A stretch of 64,000 nucleotides of DNA. It comes from Thozetella sp. PMI_491. Taxonomy: Eukaryota > Ascomycota > Sordariomycetes > Chaetosphaeriales > Chaetosphaeriaceae. The DNA lies in NCBI GenBank assembly GCA_021432635.1, contig MU270088.1:124001-188000 (forward strand), read 5' to 3'. The notes beneath the pieces were generated by a model that was given only the letters and a program-made list of their open reading frames with translations, ran no database searches and was not told the origin of the DNA. The position numbers and the translations under genes were made by a program. Of this stretch, positions 46,811-58,470 are shown piece by piece; within the stretch, counting starts at the first letter, position 1; the number at the start of each line of letters is the position of its first letter.

Positions 46811-48792
46811 ATGTCTTCGCCAGCTGATATCTTGCCGAGCTCACCCCCTGATCATCACAACCTCAAGGAAAATTATGCCGGGAAAGCAGGAGAAAATGGC
46901 GGCTCTGATTTCCAAGTCGCCTCGGCCGAAATCCTACGCACTCCAGAGCACGGCGTGCCAAAGAGAGGCCTGATCCTCATCTACACAGCGTAACGCTCAT
47001 TCTGCCTAATACATCCGGTCTACGCGCAATTTCTCACTCTCCGCTTTTCCAGGCTCGCTTTTATGTCTATTGTACTGTAATCCTACCGGCGGCTCAAACA
47101 ATTCAAGGCCACTCTACGTGCTCGTCAACCCTCCCTGACGCATGCTACTACAGATTCCTAGACAACAGCACGACATTTACGTACTTGAACTATGCTGCAT
47201 CCGACTTCAATCAGTTTTCCCTCCTCGCTACCGTCTCCACCGCCTCCACCATCGTTAACGCCGTCAGCCAGCCCCCCATTGCCAAAATTTCGGATGTTCT
47301 CGGGCGATGGTTTGCCGTTGCCTTCTGCCTCGTTTGCCAAATCGTGGCATATGTTCTCATGGCCGCCTCTTCCTCCATGACCATGTATTCTGTTGGCTAT
47401 ATCATCTATACCCTCGGCTTGTCCGGCTTGCTCGTGCTCGGTCAGATCATCATCTCGGACTTCACCAGCTCGCGCGGGCGCACTGTAGCTGTTGCGTGCT
47501 TCTATATCCCAAGCTTCTTTTCCCCTTTCATATCGTCCTTCATCATTGACAGGGTCGTATCTGGGGTTGGCTGGAGATGGGGCCTAGGTGTTTTTGCCAT
47601 CCTCTACCCTGCAGTTGTGACCTGGTTGGTCTTCGCGCTTGGATACTATGAGCGCAGGGCTCGCAAGAGCGGTCTGCGGTCTAGGACGAAGCTGACCCTG
47701 GCCGGCTTCTGCTCGCAAGTTGACCTGGGTGGAAACTTACTACTCTGCGCAGCCTTTGCCATGATCCTATTGCCAGCCACGCTTGCCGGGACTAACAACC
47801 AGACGTTCGATACTATCTATCTCCGGGCTCTTCTAGCGCTCGGCGTATGCTCGCTGATCAGCTTACTTGCTTATGAGCATTGGATTGCAAAGCACCCCGT
47901 GCTGCCCTTCCGATACTTCGGCAACTTGACCATCGTTGTGGTTCTGGTCATCGCCTTCTGCGACTACTTCGCGCTTACAGTCACTCATACTTACCTGTAT
48001 TCCTGGGCAACTGTCGCGAGAGACTTTTCGCCTCGGGATGCTAATTTTCTCCTCTTTGCGAACGCTGTGCCACAGGGAATCATCGGAATTCCTGTGGGAT
48101 TCATCGTTTACAAGGTAAAGAAGTACAAATACGTCGTCGTTACTGGAGTGGTCGTCCGCACTATCGGTTATGGCCTCATGCTGCGTCTTAGGGGGGCAGA
48201 CAATTATGTCGCAGAGCTGTACATTGTCCAGGTTATCCAAGGCATCGGATCCGGCATTCTGGAAGCCGTTATGGTGGCAGCTGTTCAAGTCGTTGTCCCT
48301 CATGCGGAATTAGCGCAAGCGACAAGCGTCTTGTCGCTATGCCGATTTACTGGATCTGCGATTGGCTCGGCCGTGGCTGGTGGCATTTACAACAACCTCT
48401 TCGAGAGCAAATTGCGGTACTATTTGGGCTCGGGCGCGGACGAGTCAACGATCGAGGCACTATTCGTGTCCATCGCGGCATCTATGCTACCGGATTGGGG
48501 GACACCTGAGCGTATGGCCGCCGTCAATTCGGTGAGTTGATACCCCGACTTGCCAACCCCTCAACGTGGATGTTAACTGATGACCACCCACAGTACTCGG
48601 ATGTCATGAAGTTCATGGTGATTGCCGCAGCGGCTGCTTCCGGCCCTATGCTATTGGGCAGCCTCATCCTGCCTAATCTGACTCTCGGGTGAGCACCCAA
48701 ACTACTGATCCGAGTAACCGCTTCATGCGTGCTAACCTTCCAGCGACTCCCACAATCTTGTCGAAGACGGAATCACGAACGGAAAAGCATGA
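46811..48792 (+). CDS. siderophore-iron transporter-like MFS protein
   Basis: An MFS carrier of 574 residues related to the fungal SIT/Mir family, which imports ferric siderophores at the plasma membrane. Exons: 46811-46989, a 24-nt microexon 47053-47076, 47154-48531, 48594-48688, 48744-48792; all joins keep frame. A soluble N-terminus of about 55 residues precedes the helices. Family-like segments are TYLNYAASDFNQFSLL, PPIAKISDVLGR (the conserved loop 2-3 motif), LGQIIISD and QVDLGGNLLL. The short C-terminal tail ends DGITNGKA. The upstream ATCAGATAA site and divergent Zn2Cys6 gene suggest iron and pathway-specific control. Substrate specificity cannot be read from sequence; other SIT-like drug or peptide carriers are possible. 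Confidence 0.82.
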
Positions 48793-49049
48793 AGTTCGGC
48801 TGAGATGGTGAGGGAGGGGGGATCCGGCATAGGTCCGGCTGGGTACAATTACGGCACTGAAGTTCGCTATGGAAAAGACTTGCCTAAATCCATCTCCGCA
48901 GCGAGGCAGCAGTCCGAGCACCGCAACATGTAGGCGTCTCCGAGGGTATCGCAGACTAGGGTTGTGTGGTGAGATTAAATAATATTTCGTTGCGAACAGA
49001 ATCCTCTGCGATGGGATAATCTGAACGATTACGCTTTGCCGTTGGCTGG

Positions 49050-50110
49050 GGGGTGCAAGGGCGGTTCTGGGTCGATTATTTCCCCCGCTTGAAGCATTTC
49101 CCGTACTGGTTTCCCGGCATGGGTGAAGAAGCTGGGACTCCGATGGCGGGAGGAGGTCGATGCACTCTATAGCGAACTGGGGGATGCCACGAAAGCAAGG
49201 AGCAAAGAAGATTCAGACGCTCCTTCTAGTCTTGTGCAGAACCTCTTCAACTCTCAAAGGAAGCAACCAGATTACCTATCGGGAAGGCACAACAATTAGC
49301 ACGGCCATGGTCGACGTTGGTACCGATACTTTAACCGGAACTACTGCCGTTTTGTAAGTTTCGCAGTTTTTCTAGACTTTATATTCGTTGATTATCCAAT
49401 TATTATTTTTTTGTGCTTTCCGCGTGTCTTCAGGAATGCGCAAGAGGTGGTAGCCTCTGTGGGGAGAGACCGGTTGCCCGATTTCAACGACGTCGCACGG
49501 ATCCCATTCATCACCGCGACGATTCGCGAGGCCTTCCGCTGGCGGACGATCGCACCAGTGGCTATCCCGCACGCTGCGGTCAAAGGTGACATCTACAACG
49601 GCTATTTCATCCCCAAGTGCGCGACTGTGTTTGCGCTCTCCCAATACATCCACGAGGACACGAGCTCTACCCGAGTCCTGAGGATTTCAAGACGGAAAGA
49701 TTTCTAGACGAGGATGGAAAACTCAACAATTTGCCGCATGCCGACTTTGGATTGTGAGCATCTAGCTCTAGTCTGCATTGTGAAACATGTTCATTCGCTA
49801 ATGCAAACCTAGCGGGAGTCGAAGTGCTTTGGCAAACACTTTGCGGAGCAAACATTATATGTCGGTGAGTATCTTCTCCAACGAATGAGACGAGTTTGTA
49901 TTGACGCCAGATTCTTTCTATCCAGTGGTTGCAAGCTTGTTGACGGGATGATGACTATTTTCATTGCATATAAGTGACGCTCTACAAGTACCGTCATTCG
50001 ACATAGCCGCACCGGTGGCTGAAAACAGAGAGAAGATTCTGCTCAGCCTTGATCACATGGGCTGGGGTGCGTTCCTCGCCTCGTAAGTTTCACCAGACCA
50101 AGTTGATAAA
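49050..50110 (+). pseudogene. cytochrome P450 C-terminal half, decayed
   Basis: Segments of a microsomal P450 appear in order but in different frames: VDYFPRLKHFPYWFPGM, then WREEVDALYSELG, VDVGTDT (I-helix region), then DRLPDFNDVARIPFI, EAFRWR (ExxR, K-helix) and YNGYFIPKC. A heme loop remnant around KCFGKHFAEQTLYV and a last exon with VPSFDI follow. Frame changes are evident near 49120, near 49260-49300 and near 49660. The N-terminal half with membrane anchor is missing. Remnants of introns remain recognisable, so this decayed from a normal spliced gene and is not a retrocopy. Confidence 0.75.
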
Positions 50111-51497
50111 TAGCTTATCGGGGGCAGTTGATAGTACAGAAATACGTGCTTGCGATCTATCAGCCCGCTCTGAAGGAAAGAATAAAATGAGCAGGACCGG
50201 TCAACGCCTTTATACTAGCGTCATGAAATAGCTGCGAGGAGCAAGAAAGGCTCTTCAGGAAACACAATATATTTCTCTCTACTTGCGACCTTCGTTAGTG
50301 TGACAAGTATGCTTCAGTTGCGGTTTGTTGAAGCGTATCCTTGCCCAATGTTATCCAACACCTCATGTTAGCCAAAATATTCGGAGCAGACTAGGTAAAT
50401 AAATCAAACCCCGAGGGTAGCCAGTCACACCCTACAACGTCGCTATCGATGCAGATCGATAGCCAAGGGTAATCTCCCAAGCTTGCGAGTGGTACGATGA
50501 TCTGTATCTTAGATACATTCCGAGAGTAATTGCTTATGTGTGTACACTAATGTTGCTTTCTTTCTAAATTTAATCCGAGTAAACTTGTCAACAATTGTAT
50601 AAATGATATGAGACAAATACTTTGACAGAGTGGAACTACGTATCCCCGCACCCGCAAATCCCGATATTACCGCCATGGCTTAAGGAAAGCAAGGAAGAGA
50701 GCTGGTGGAATGGTCCCGAAAAGCCATTACAAATGCTAGGGCTCGAATGGCTTACTCACTCATGCCATGTGAGTGAAGGGAAGTTATGTAAACCTCGAAG
50801 CAACGTTATGCATTCGAGACTGCCGGTGACCCACATAGGTCTTCTATAAAATAGAATCTAACACTTTTATCTCCCGTTATGATATGAATGTCAATTGAGT
50901 CAATATCCTGCGAGGCCTACGTACTTCCTACCTTACCATATCTATCTTGCACCGCCGGACTGTCTACAATAACAGGTTAACGGAGCGTCCACTGAACTTA
51001 CTCAGCTCATGCATCGAAGGAGATTTATTTGCCAGTACACAACATATATTCAGAGTTCCTAACCCACCTCGCAGGTAAATAAGCAACGAGAGAGCCTATA
51101 TCATGAATGTAGCAAACACCGGGGTCAGCAAATACCAGAAGACGCACACATCAGGAAAAACAAACCCCGAGAGGCCAATACGCTCAGGAGACCAAACACC
51201 GGAGAAAGCAGTTACCGTAGGAGACAAACATGACGGGAAAATAAACACCCGCGCATCAGCTAAGACTTTAGTAATGCTACTGGTGATAAATCTTGGAATT
51301 GTGCGGAGGTGGACTGAAAAGAGGTGGGAAATGAAGCAGATTGCGAATGAGGATCTGTGTCAGCTTATGTGATCTTGGCAACAAACCAAAATATCTATAA
51401 ATCTCAAGCTTCTCTAGCTTTGATCATAACGAGTGCATGATTTCGGAGCATAGCTCAACCTAAATTCGCCCAAATCACACAAGAGAAGCAACACAAG
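50111..51497. other. gene-free stretch with a degenerate tandem repeat
   Basis: No supported gene. See the separate repeat at 51105-51250. The right end is the 5' flank of the OsmC-like gene. Confidence 0.5.
51105..51250 (+). repeat. degenerate tandem repeat of about 33 nt
   Basis: About four imperfect copies of a unit like AGGAGACAAACACCGG followed by AGCA and ATACC. An 89-codon open frame (51103-51372) runs through it and gives a polar repetitive peptide, but I see no family or good support for coding. Confidence 0.45.
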
Positions 51498-52075
51498 ATG
51501 GGTAGCTCTAATGAGTTTGATCTTGACGCGATTGCCGCATTTGCAGAATCCACGAAGGAAAATCCCCGGGCAAGCTTTAAAATCGCAACAAAGTGGACTG
51601 GTAAGGTCAAGACCACTTCGCACGTGGCCGGTCATTCCATCTTCGGCGGACATCACACCCGAGACTTTGACATCCTTTCAGACGAGCCGATCGAGCTGCT
51701 TGGGGACAACTCCGCGCCAAACCCAGAAGACTTGCTGATTGCAGGCCTCAACTCGTGCATGATAGTTGGCTACGCCGTCGGTGCCGCAGCAATGGGTATC
51801 AAACTCGACAAGCTTGAAATCGTCTCTGAGGGGGACCTCGATCTACGTGGGTTCACCGGACTGGACCCTTCGGTCAACGCTGGATACGAAGAAATCGAGT
51901 ACACGGTCCGGATTCAGGCCGACGCACGAAGGAGAAGCTTGAAGAGCTCCATTCGCACGTACAAAAGACTTCCCCGAATTTCTCGAACCTCGCCACTCCT
52001 GTCAAGATGGTGCCGAAGCTTGTTGTCGAGCCTATTGAAGACAAGGAGACAGTCACTACAGGGGCTAAAGCCTGA
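51498..52075 (+). pseudogene. OsmC-like peroxide-resistance protein, frameshifted
   Basis: OsmC/Ohr-superfamily protein; active members reduce organic peroxides with paired cysteines. The first frame (ATG 51498) gives GGHHTRDFDILSDEP and the helix LLIAGLNSCMIVGYAVG with the first active-site-type Cys. At about 51926-51929 the reading frame changes: the sensible continuation (EKLEELHSHVQKTSPN … VVEPIEDKETVTTGAKA, TGA at 52073) lies one frame over. No intron signal explains it. A one-base deletion would do so, either in the genome or as an assembly error. The unshifted frame instead ends with about 60 basic, unrelated residues. Expected intact length is about 192 residues. Confidence 0.7.
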
Positions 52076-52647
52076 AATTATTACCCATAGAACTTAGGGG
52101 TTGGATTTATCGAAGAGGCCGGTGTAGAGTAGGTCAAGGTGCCAGGGCATGACTTCTTCGTCCCAGGGTTGCTCGTTGCTAGGCCGATTCCAACTTAGTT
52201 AGCGGCTCTTCGTCGCCTGCGAACTAGCGATGGCATTAACCACTTTGATCTTGAAATGAGATTTTTTTTAAAAGATGTCTAAGCGCATAGTCTTCATAAT
52301 TCACATTCCTGGGGAGAATCTACAGCTTCTAACGCAGTTAGAGACAAATCATGAATGCATTTCTGTCGGCCCTAAGTTTTCCTTCTCCAGCTATCGACCA
52401 TATCGACGGCATCAGGCACTCGGGGAATAGACGCATGTAGATGTACTACTCACAAAATTATTGCGGTCGGCAAAAATTCCAGTTTTGTCGGTAGCACTTA
52501 CTGTGATGGCCACTGCTTGCGACTACTTTCTCAACTATATACAAGACTTTTACTGTAGAGGCTCAAGCGAGATCGGGGTGCCATACACACGATCTGAGCC
52601 CGAAGAAGAAAGATCGAAATTATGTATACGAGACTCACCTGAATCCC
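52076..52647. other. gap between convergent genes
   Basis: No gene is seen; it should contain two 3' ends. Confidence 0.5.
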
Positions 52648-54322
52648 TTACAACACAGCGAACTCGAACGCCCAGGCGGTATACCCTTCTGTCTGGTAGA
52701 TAGGAAATGTCAAACTACCTCCAGTATACGCGTGGGTGACGGTGTTGCGGAATGTGGGCGCTGGCTGGGCGTCGAAGATGTTGCTCGACCCCAAAAAGCC
52801 CCAGGTGCTGATAGTGACGGAGCCCGAGGCCTGGTAACCGAGCGCGGCGAGGTTGTTGACCTGGAGCTGCCAGGTGCCAACCTTGGTGCGGGTGCCAACA
52901 AGCAAACGCACCTTGCTGCTGTCCCTGGTTGCATACACGTCGAGAACACCGTCAGTGCTACCGACCGTGGCGAGGCGCACACCCGTCATGTTTTGGGCGT
53001 AGTATCGGTACACCCACCAGCCGGCGGCGGCCTCGTAGGCCGTGCTAGCATACGTGGCGGGGCTTGGCTTTGTCAGAAGATTGGCCTGCATGTCGTGCAG
53101 CTCAGTGCCCGACATCCAGTTGCCTAGCAGGCCCCAGAAGTTGTAGCGTTCGAGGCGCGCGATCCACCACGCGTAGCCCGAGGGGACTTGCTCGGCTGGC
53201 ACGGCGTACTCGTTGATGTTGGTCTCGCGGCCCGGCAGGCCGTACGTCTTGAGCATAGCGCCGAGTGACGCGTTAGTGTACTGCGGGTCGCTCACGCTGT
53301 TGATGCCGCCCTCGAGATGGTACGCCCATTGATCGGGCACCGTGTTGGCCGCGGCGATCTGAGACAGCCAATTCGTCCACCACGTGTTCGTGTTGACGGG
53401 CTGGCTTGCGAGCGTGGGGCCGCTGATCTTGACGCCGCTGAAGCGTGTATCGGCACTGATGAGCAGGGGTTAGTCCGGATATGCACCGTGCACCTGGAGA
53501 GACGGACATACCGGAGGTTCTGGTGTGTCCGGATGTACAGACTGATCCACTGTTGCTGGGTTCCTTTCCAGAATACGGTCAAGTCAGGCTCATTCCAGAT
53601 GTCCCACACAAGCCCTGCAAGCATGTTGTTGGCAACCAGGTCGTTCTTCAGCTGCGTGAGGAATTTGTCATAGTCAGTCCAGTCTCCGTTCGTCCCTGGC
53701 CACACGGTGGACGCGTTGCTGTCTTAGTGCCTTTAGTTAATAAACAATCCGCAATGCAATGCCGCTAGCTTGCAATACGGATGATGCTCACTGTCTGTGC
53801 CCCAGATGTCATGCGGCAGAATGATAAAATTCCCTCCATATGCGCGCGTCGTCTTTGCTGATGGTAAGCGGTTGCATCAGACGTCTCACGCAACCCCGAT
53901 GGATCCGCCCTTAACGGCAAGTGACTGCGTACCTGGTAATTGGCTTTGGTCGATGCGAACCGCCCCTTGTACTCATTTAAGCCCCAAATCCAGCCTCGAT
54001 TTGGCGCTGGAAGCTGCGCACCACCGGCACGGCCGTAGTTGAAGTCGATTCCCGTGTACCTGTGCTTGCGTCAGGTTATGTTCCGGCGCATTGCTGACCC
54101 TCCGTACTCTCTGCCTCTGGCTGTGGAAAACGGGTAGACATACCAGGAGCCAGGAATCTGATTAGGGTAATTATCAGGGATGCCATATATAAAGCCTGAG
54201 GCTAGATGCTGCGGGGTTCCTAGGTTGCTACCCAAGTCCACCGTGGCAGTGGTCGACGTAGCTTGAGCTCGGACGACGGCGCCTGCGCAGACAACCAACA
54301 GGGCTTGTATCAGCGACAGCAT
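52648..54322 (-). CDS. secreted clan GH-A-like glycoside hydrolase (GH39-like)
   Basis: A secreted glycosidase of 461 residues. Exons: 54144-54322, 53933-54059, 53792-53852, 53512-53722, 52648-53455, with GT-AG introns of 56-84 nt. A signal peptide ends near VVRA. The middle part is a TIM-barrel of clan GH-A style: YGRAGGAQLPAP, ILPHDIWG, the acid/base site DIWNEPD (Glu about 167) and the nucleophile-type site NINEYAV (Glu about 275), both on expected strand ends. A C-terminal beta-sandwich follows. The overall layout resembles a fungal xylosidase-like (family 39-type) group. Retaining hydrolysis of a plant or fungal wall glycan is inferred; the exact family should be checked. Confidence 0.82.
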
Positions 54323-56336
54323 TTTGGGAGATGAGTAAGAAGATACGATTTTTTGTTCAATACAGCATAATACCGCTCAGGCTAAGCTCTAGCTACCCCG
54401 GCATGGTCGAGTTTATAAGGTTTTGAGTTGTGTCTAGAATCCACCGGGGAGTGAGAAGCAGCCTACTATGGCATCTGTCGTTGTGACATATCGTGAGATC
54501 CCTGTACTAATATTAGTGGGGTAATCTCCCGCCCCTGCGATTGGAGCGATATTTCTTTGTGCCGCCGGGACATCTCAACATGATGTATCGTAACTCTCAT
54601 GGCAATACTCTTTTCCTAGCTAGGCTATACCGGTTTGAAAGAAGCTAGAGGAGATCCACCGGGACTTGCAAATATAGAGGCACGCGTGGGGTGTGGCAGG
54701 TTGTGACCCCGGGACGGTAGAATTACTCTGTGCTATTGAACTTTCGTTGCGAAAAGAGGTGTATGACGCAGCTACGACACTCGGAATGTAGGCTCTTCAA
54801 TCATCGTCTAAGAATCAATCGGCGGGTTTTCAGCCAACTTGCAATGGGTGGTAAAATAGACAATTTACCCACCGAGCCAAAGAAACTGAGCGCATTCTTG
54901 ACTGATCAGAGTTTACTACCCAGTTAGCTTGTTTACCGTATCGTATGTGTTCCAGTGCCATTTATAGTGATACCGTTTGGGTTTACCCTTCAAACCTCTC
55001 AGCCGGTCACTTCCTCCGGCAGGTGATAATGAGTTTATAATACGTGGGAAGCGATTTCCATCAGGTTTGGTAAACTCCGGTGGGTGTATTTACTCCCACC
55101 GGACAAAATGTGAGTTGCTATTTCCCCGCATTGTCTGTTGTCACAGATGACACCCTAAGATATTTGCCGTGGTTGCACCCCGGTGGATAATGCAGTACCT
55201 TGGTTAGCCGCTATGGGCTATAGGCAGCCAAAGGACGTAACTGGAGCCCTCTCTATATCCCCGTGGCGATGTCACACCAAACACCACGTTTACCAGGCAT
55301 TTAGAGACTCAGGAAATGCTTCTCGCATCATAGCAAAAGCATTCCAGCACTACCGAGCACGTAATAGCCTCCCCTAGGTATTTTTGTCTGCCATCCATTC
55401 ATCGCCACCGAATGGTGAGGTCGATAGGCTCCTACCCCGCATACTTTTGGTAACTATCACAGGCAATTGAACATACCAATCGAAGAAGAGTAGGATCTAT
55501 ATTAAATATAACGTAGTTGTTTTTCCTTTCTTCCAGGAAAAGATGAAGTAAACAATTAGCCACTGGTGTGGCCCATCTCACTAGATCTCTCTTACAACCT
55601 CTAGAAGTAAGAATATCGGTGAGTCCAGTGTTCCTGCCTGTCAACGCCCACTCCGTCTCACCTTGGGCCTTCTGGAGAGAAACGCATGGTACTGCCTCCA
55701 GCTCTCTTCGAAGCTCTCACTTTTCCGGCGCATGGTATGCTGGAGACCATCAAGACCAAAGAACATCTCCGCGTCGAAGAGCTGATCAGTTCGGCCAATT
55801 TGACCGCAGCAGAAGCCATCGGCTATGATTCTGATCTCTTTGGAGATGGATATTCTCGAACAGATCCAAAACTTGCTGGCCAGCTAAGAGACAGTACTGG
55901 TCATGAGTCACAGTACACTAGATATCTTACCAGCTCTTTAAGCCCTGTGAGGAAGCTTAGATGAGACTCTCTTGAAAAGACATCGTGATGCGATGCGGGG
56001 TGAGCTGATAACGGCAACAGCAGGATCATACGAAGTGTCCAAGTCTATTGGTTCTAAGACTTCGGATCGAATTATTCTAAGTGAAACTAGAATCAACCCC
56101 CTTGGCGTTTTCCGTGCTTCTATCTCTTGTCAAGGCTTACTTGTTCCAGTATCGGCATGGCTCACTGAACCATGCAGAGCGATGGTGGCAGCGCTCGAGG
56201 AAGCACAAGAAGACTTCTGCTCCAGGAAAGCAAGTATATCTGGACTTACTAAGTCGAGACAGCCTATATTTTCTATTTGTGCTCACTTACACCTGGGAAT
56301 CTCGAATCGCCAACGGCGATTCCGCACGTGTTAGCT
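54323..56336. other. long gene-free stretch
   Basis: No supported gene over 2 kb. Short frames at 55686-55964 and 55972-56334 are open but match nothing I can defend. A hairpin lies at 55076-55103. Confidence 0.5.
55076..55103. repeat. short perfect hairpin
   Basis: TCCGGTGGG (55076-55084) pairs with CCCACCGGA (55095-55103) around a 10-nt AT-rich loop. No function is assigned. Confidence 0.5.
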
Positions 56337-58097
56337 CTACCCGCAAACCGGGTCGACCCAGCCCGTTGTCCATTTCTGCGAGCCCATAATGATAACCAAC
56401 AGAGACAGCGAAACCCCGAGCGTGGTAGCACCATACACATATGCATGTCTCCTGCGGAGACTGCTGAGCTCGGCAACCCAGGTGCTGACGGTGGTCAGAC
56501 AGCCGCAGAGGCCATCCATGATGCCCTGAAACACCTGGCAGTGTATGTTTGTGCTCCCCCGGGCGCTATGCTGGAGATCCCACGCCAGCCCCAGCACGGC
56601 TGTCCCCAGGATATTGGCAGTGAACGTGCCGAGAGGGAAAGAGGGGCGGAAGGCATTTAGCTTGATGCTCAGGTAGAAGCGCATGATGCATCCCACCGGC
56701 GCAAACACAACCGCAAACAGCACCAGCCCGCGCCAAGTTTCCTGCCTCATCGAGCCCGAGGTGGCAGAGCCGGATGATCTGTCCGGCGGCAGCACAGCCA
56801 TGATGATAGCCCCGGCCCACGTCCCCGCGCCGACAATCGGTATGATCCTATCGAAAAGCCGGTGCAGCCTCCCGGTGATCACCCAGTTAGTAGGCTGGAG
56901 AAGAAGCGCTATGTGTGCACCGGCTTTCATCGCCGCCAGACAGACGCACACAGTCGTGATGATGACGGCCAGAACCGCCATTGCGTCGTCGCCCGCCCCT
57001 CGAGAGGGCGGCGGGCTCACTAGGTTCATGGACAGGTCGAGGAAAGCGTCCCTGACGAATGACGAGAACGTCGTGAACGACCCACAGAATCCCGTCGAGA
57101 GCCCGATGTATAGCAGAGACGGCTTCCGCGGTGGAGGACTATCGTTGGCGTCTGCACCCCCTTGGCCTGCCGCTTCCTCAGAATCGCACTGCGCCTCCTC
57201 CTGCGCGGGCTCGCTGTCGTCACTCCCAGACGAGTCTTGCTTCGACAGGCTACTCTTGCTCAGCGCGTTATTGATATTGGCCGAGCTCTGGGCCAGGAGG
57301 CCGAGGAATAAGCTTCCCCCGAGGTTGACCCAGAGTGTTGGAAAAGCGATCGGGGCATCTGGATATGTGGTCAGGGATTCGAGGCCCAGCCGCGCCAGTG
57401 TCCCGAGGATGGAGAAGAAGGTCAGGTAGGACATTATCAAGAGGGTGGTCCAGGCCTGTGATATGGCCCTCTTGGGGTCTCGCCAGGTCTGCTCTGCGGC
57501 TTTTTCGACGTCGGCAGCGTCTAGCAGGAGCCCCTCTGGAGCTTCCCCACGTTGCGACTGACTCCGCCTCAGGTGCTCCTCGAGGTTGTGGTGTTGGTAG
57601 ATGGCCTGCTCGTCGGGGTTCTCTACGCCTTCGGGCACCGCCACTTCATCGAGGTTGTAGAAACTGGCCGGAAGGTCCTCCTGGTCGATTCGCGAGTCGG
57701 CGCGACTCGACCTTGGCGAGGAAGGCTTGTCGCGCCCGGAACCACCCGCTCGCGCATCGGAGTTGAGCGGAGCGCTGTTTTGCCTCTGGTGTGGTCCGTC
57801 TCTCGACTTCCTGGCATCCCTCCTACTCGTGGACGGGCGCGGGCTGCTCGGCGCTCCCGGTAGGTTTCGGCGCTGCAGCCTACGCCTCTCATCCTCCAGG
57901 CTCTCGAATTCCGAGACGGGATTTTCTGCGGGATTCTCGTCGGGAGGAGGCTCGGCGAGCTCAGTGAGTCCAGCAAAGTCCGCTAGCACGTCGTCTAGAG
58001 CATCCTGGGCTTGCTGGGGACGATCGAGGTGGTGCTGAACGTCATCTGCAGGGTTGCTGCCACCCGGTGGCCTTGCTTGTTCCGACGGTGGGCTCAT
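56337..58097 (-). CDS. fluoride export channel FEX (tandem CrcB/Fluc)
   Basis: A single-exon membrane protein of 586 residues from the FEX/CrcB family, which exports fluoride across the plasma membrane. The ATG at 58097 is chosen because the frame upstream has only a TTG. Residues 1 to about 215 form a disordered acidic and Ser-rich cytosolic region. Two homologous Fluc halves follow, as in yeast FEX: the first with LWVNLGGSLFLG and GFCGSFTTFSSFVRD, the second with GTFTANILGTAVLG and GLCGCLTTVSTWVAE. The paired Asn, Phe and Thr-Thr pore positions are present. A charged loop of about 50 residues interrupts the first half. It appears intact. Confidence 0.9.
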   Translation of the reverse strand: MSPPSEQARPPGGSNPADDVQHHLDRPQQAQDALDDVLADFAGLTELAEPPPDENPAENPVSEFESLEDERRRLQRRNLPGAPSSPRPSTSRRDARKSRDGPHQRQNSAPLNSDARAGGSGRDKPSSPRSSRADSRIDQEDLPASFYNLDEVAVPEGVENPDEQAIYQHHNLEEHLRRSQSQRGEAPEGLLLDAADVEKAAEQTWRDPKRAISQAWTTLLIMSYLTFFSILGTLARLGLESLTTYPDAPIAFPTLWVNLGGSLFLGLLAQSSANINNALSKSSLSKQDSSGSDDSEPAQEEAQCDSEEAAGQGGADANDSPPPRKPSLLYIGLSTGFCGSFTTFSSFVRDAFLDLSMNLVSPPPSRGAGDDAMAVLAVIITTVCVCLAAMKAGAHIALLLQPTNWVITGRLHRLFDRIIPIVGAGTWAGAIIMAVLPPDRSSGSATSGSMRQETWRGLVLFAVVFAPVGCIMRFYLSIKLNAFRPSFPLGTFTANILGTAVLGLAWDLQHSARGSTNIHCQVFQGIMDGLCGCLTTVSTWVAELSSLRRRHAYVYGATTLGVSLSLLVIIMGSQKWTTGWVDPVCG

Positions 58098-58470
58098 CCC
58101 GTGCGTAGGGTTTGTGACGAAGCTTGATGTGTCTGGGACGCAGTACCGTGTCAACCAGCGCTGCTTTCAATCATTTACTCTGGGTGGTAGCCCGGTGGGG
58201 CGGCTCGGCCGGTTCTCACGGCTATACAGGGACGACCGGGAAGGCACCCGACTTTACCGGGCTAGTCACGTCTCCCAACTAATTCGGCGTTATTTGGGTC
58301 GAGGAATCACCTCGGGATAAGTCAAAAAGAACAACTCGAGGTCAACGCTTGGACGGCTCTGCGAGGAACGCGGAGCAGGTCTATGGGTCCAATTAGAGAA
58401 GAGACGATCGTATGAGTGCCTCCAGCTTGACACGCTTCGGATATGGTGCGCTCCGCCCTATCTGCAGATC
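58098..58470. other. gap, FEX promoter side
   Basis: Between the FEX start and the stop of the next minus-strand gene. No gene is seen. Confidence 0.5.

Noticed and set aside
55686-56334. Open frames that loosely recall a helix-turn-helix transposase N-terminus
   Set aside because: Only vague spacing similarity; no catalytic part, no terminal repeats and no defensible alignment by eye.
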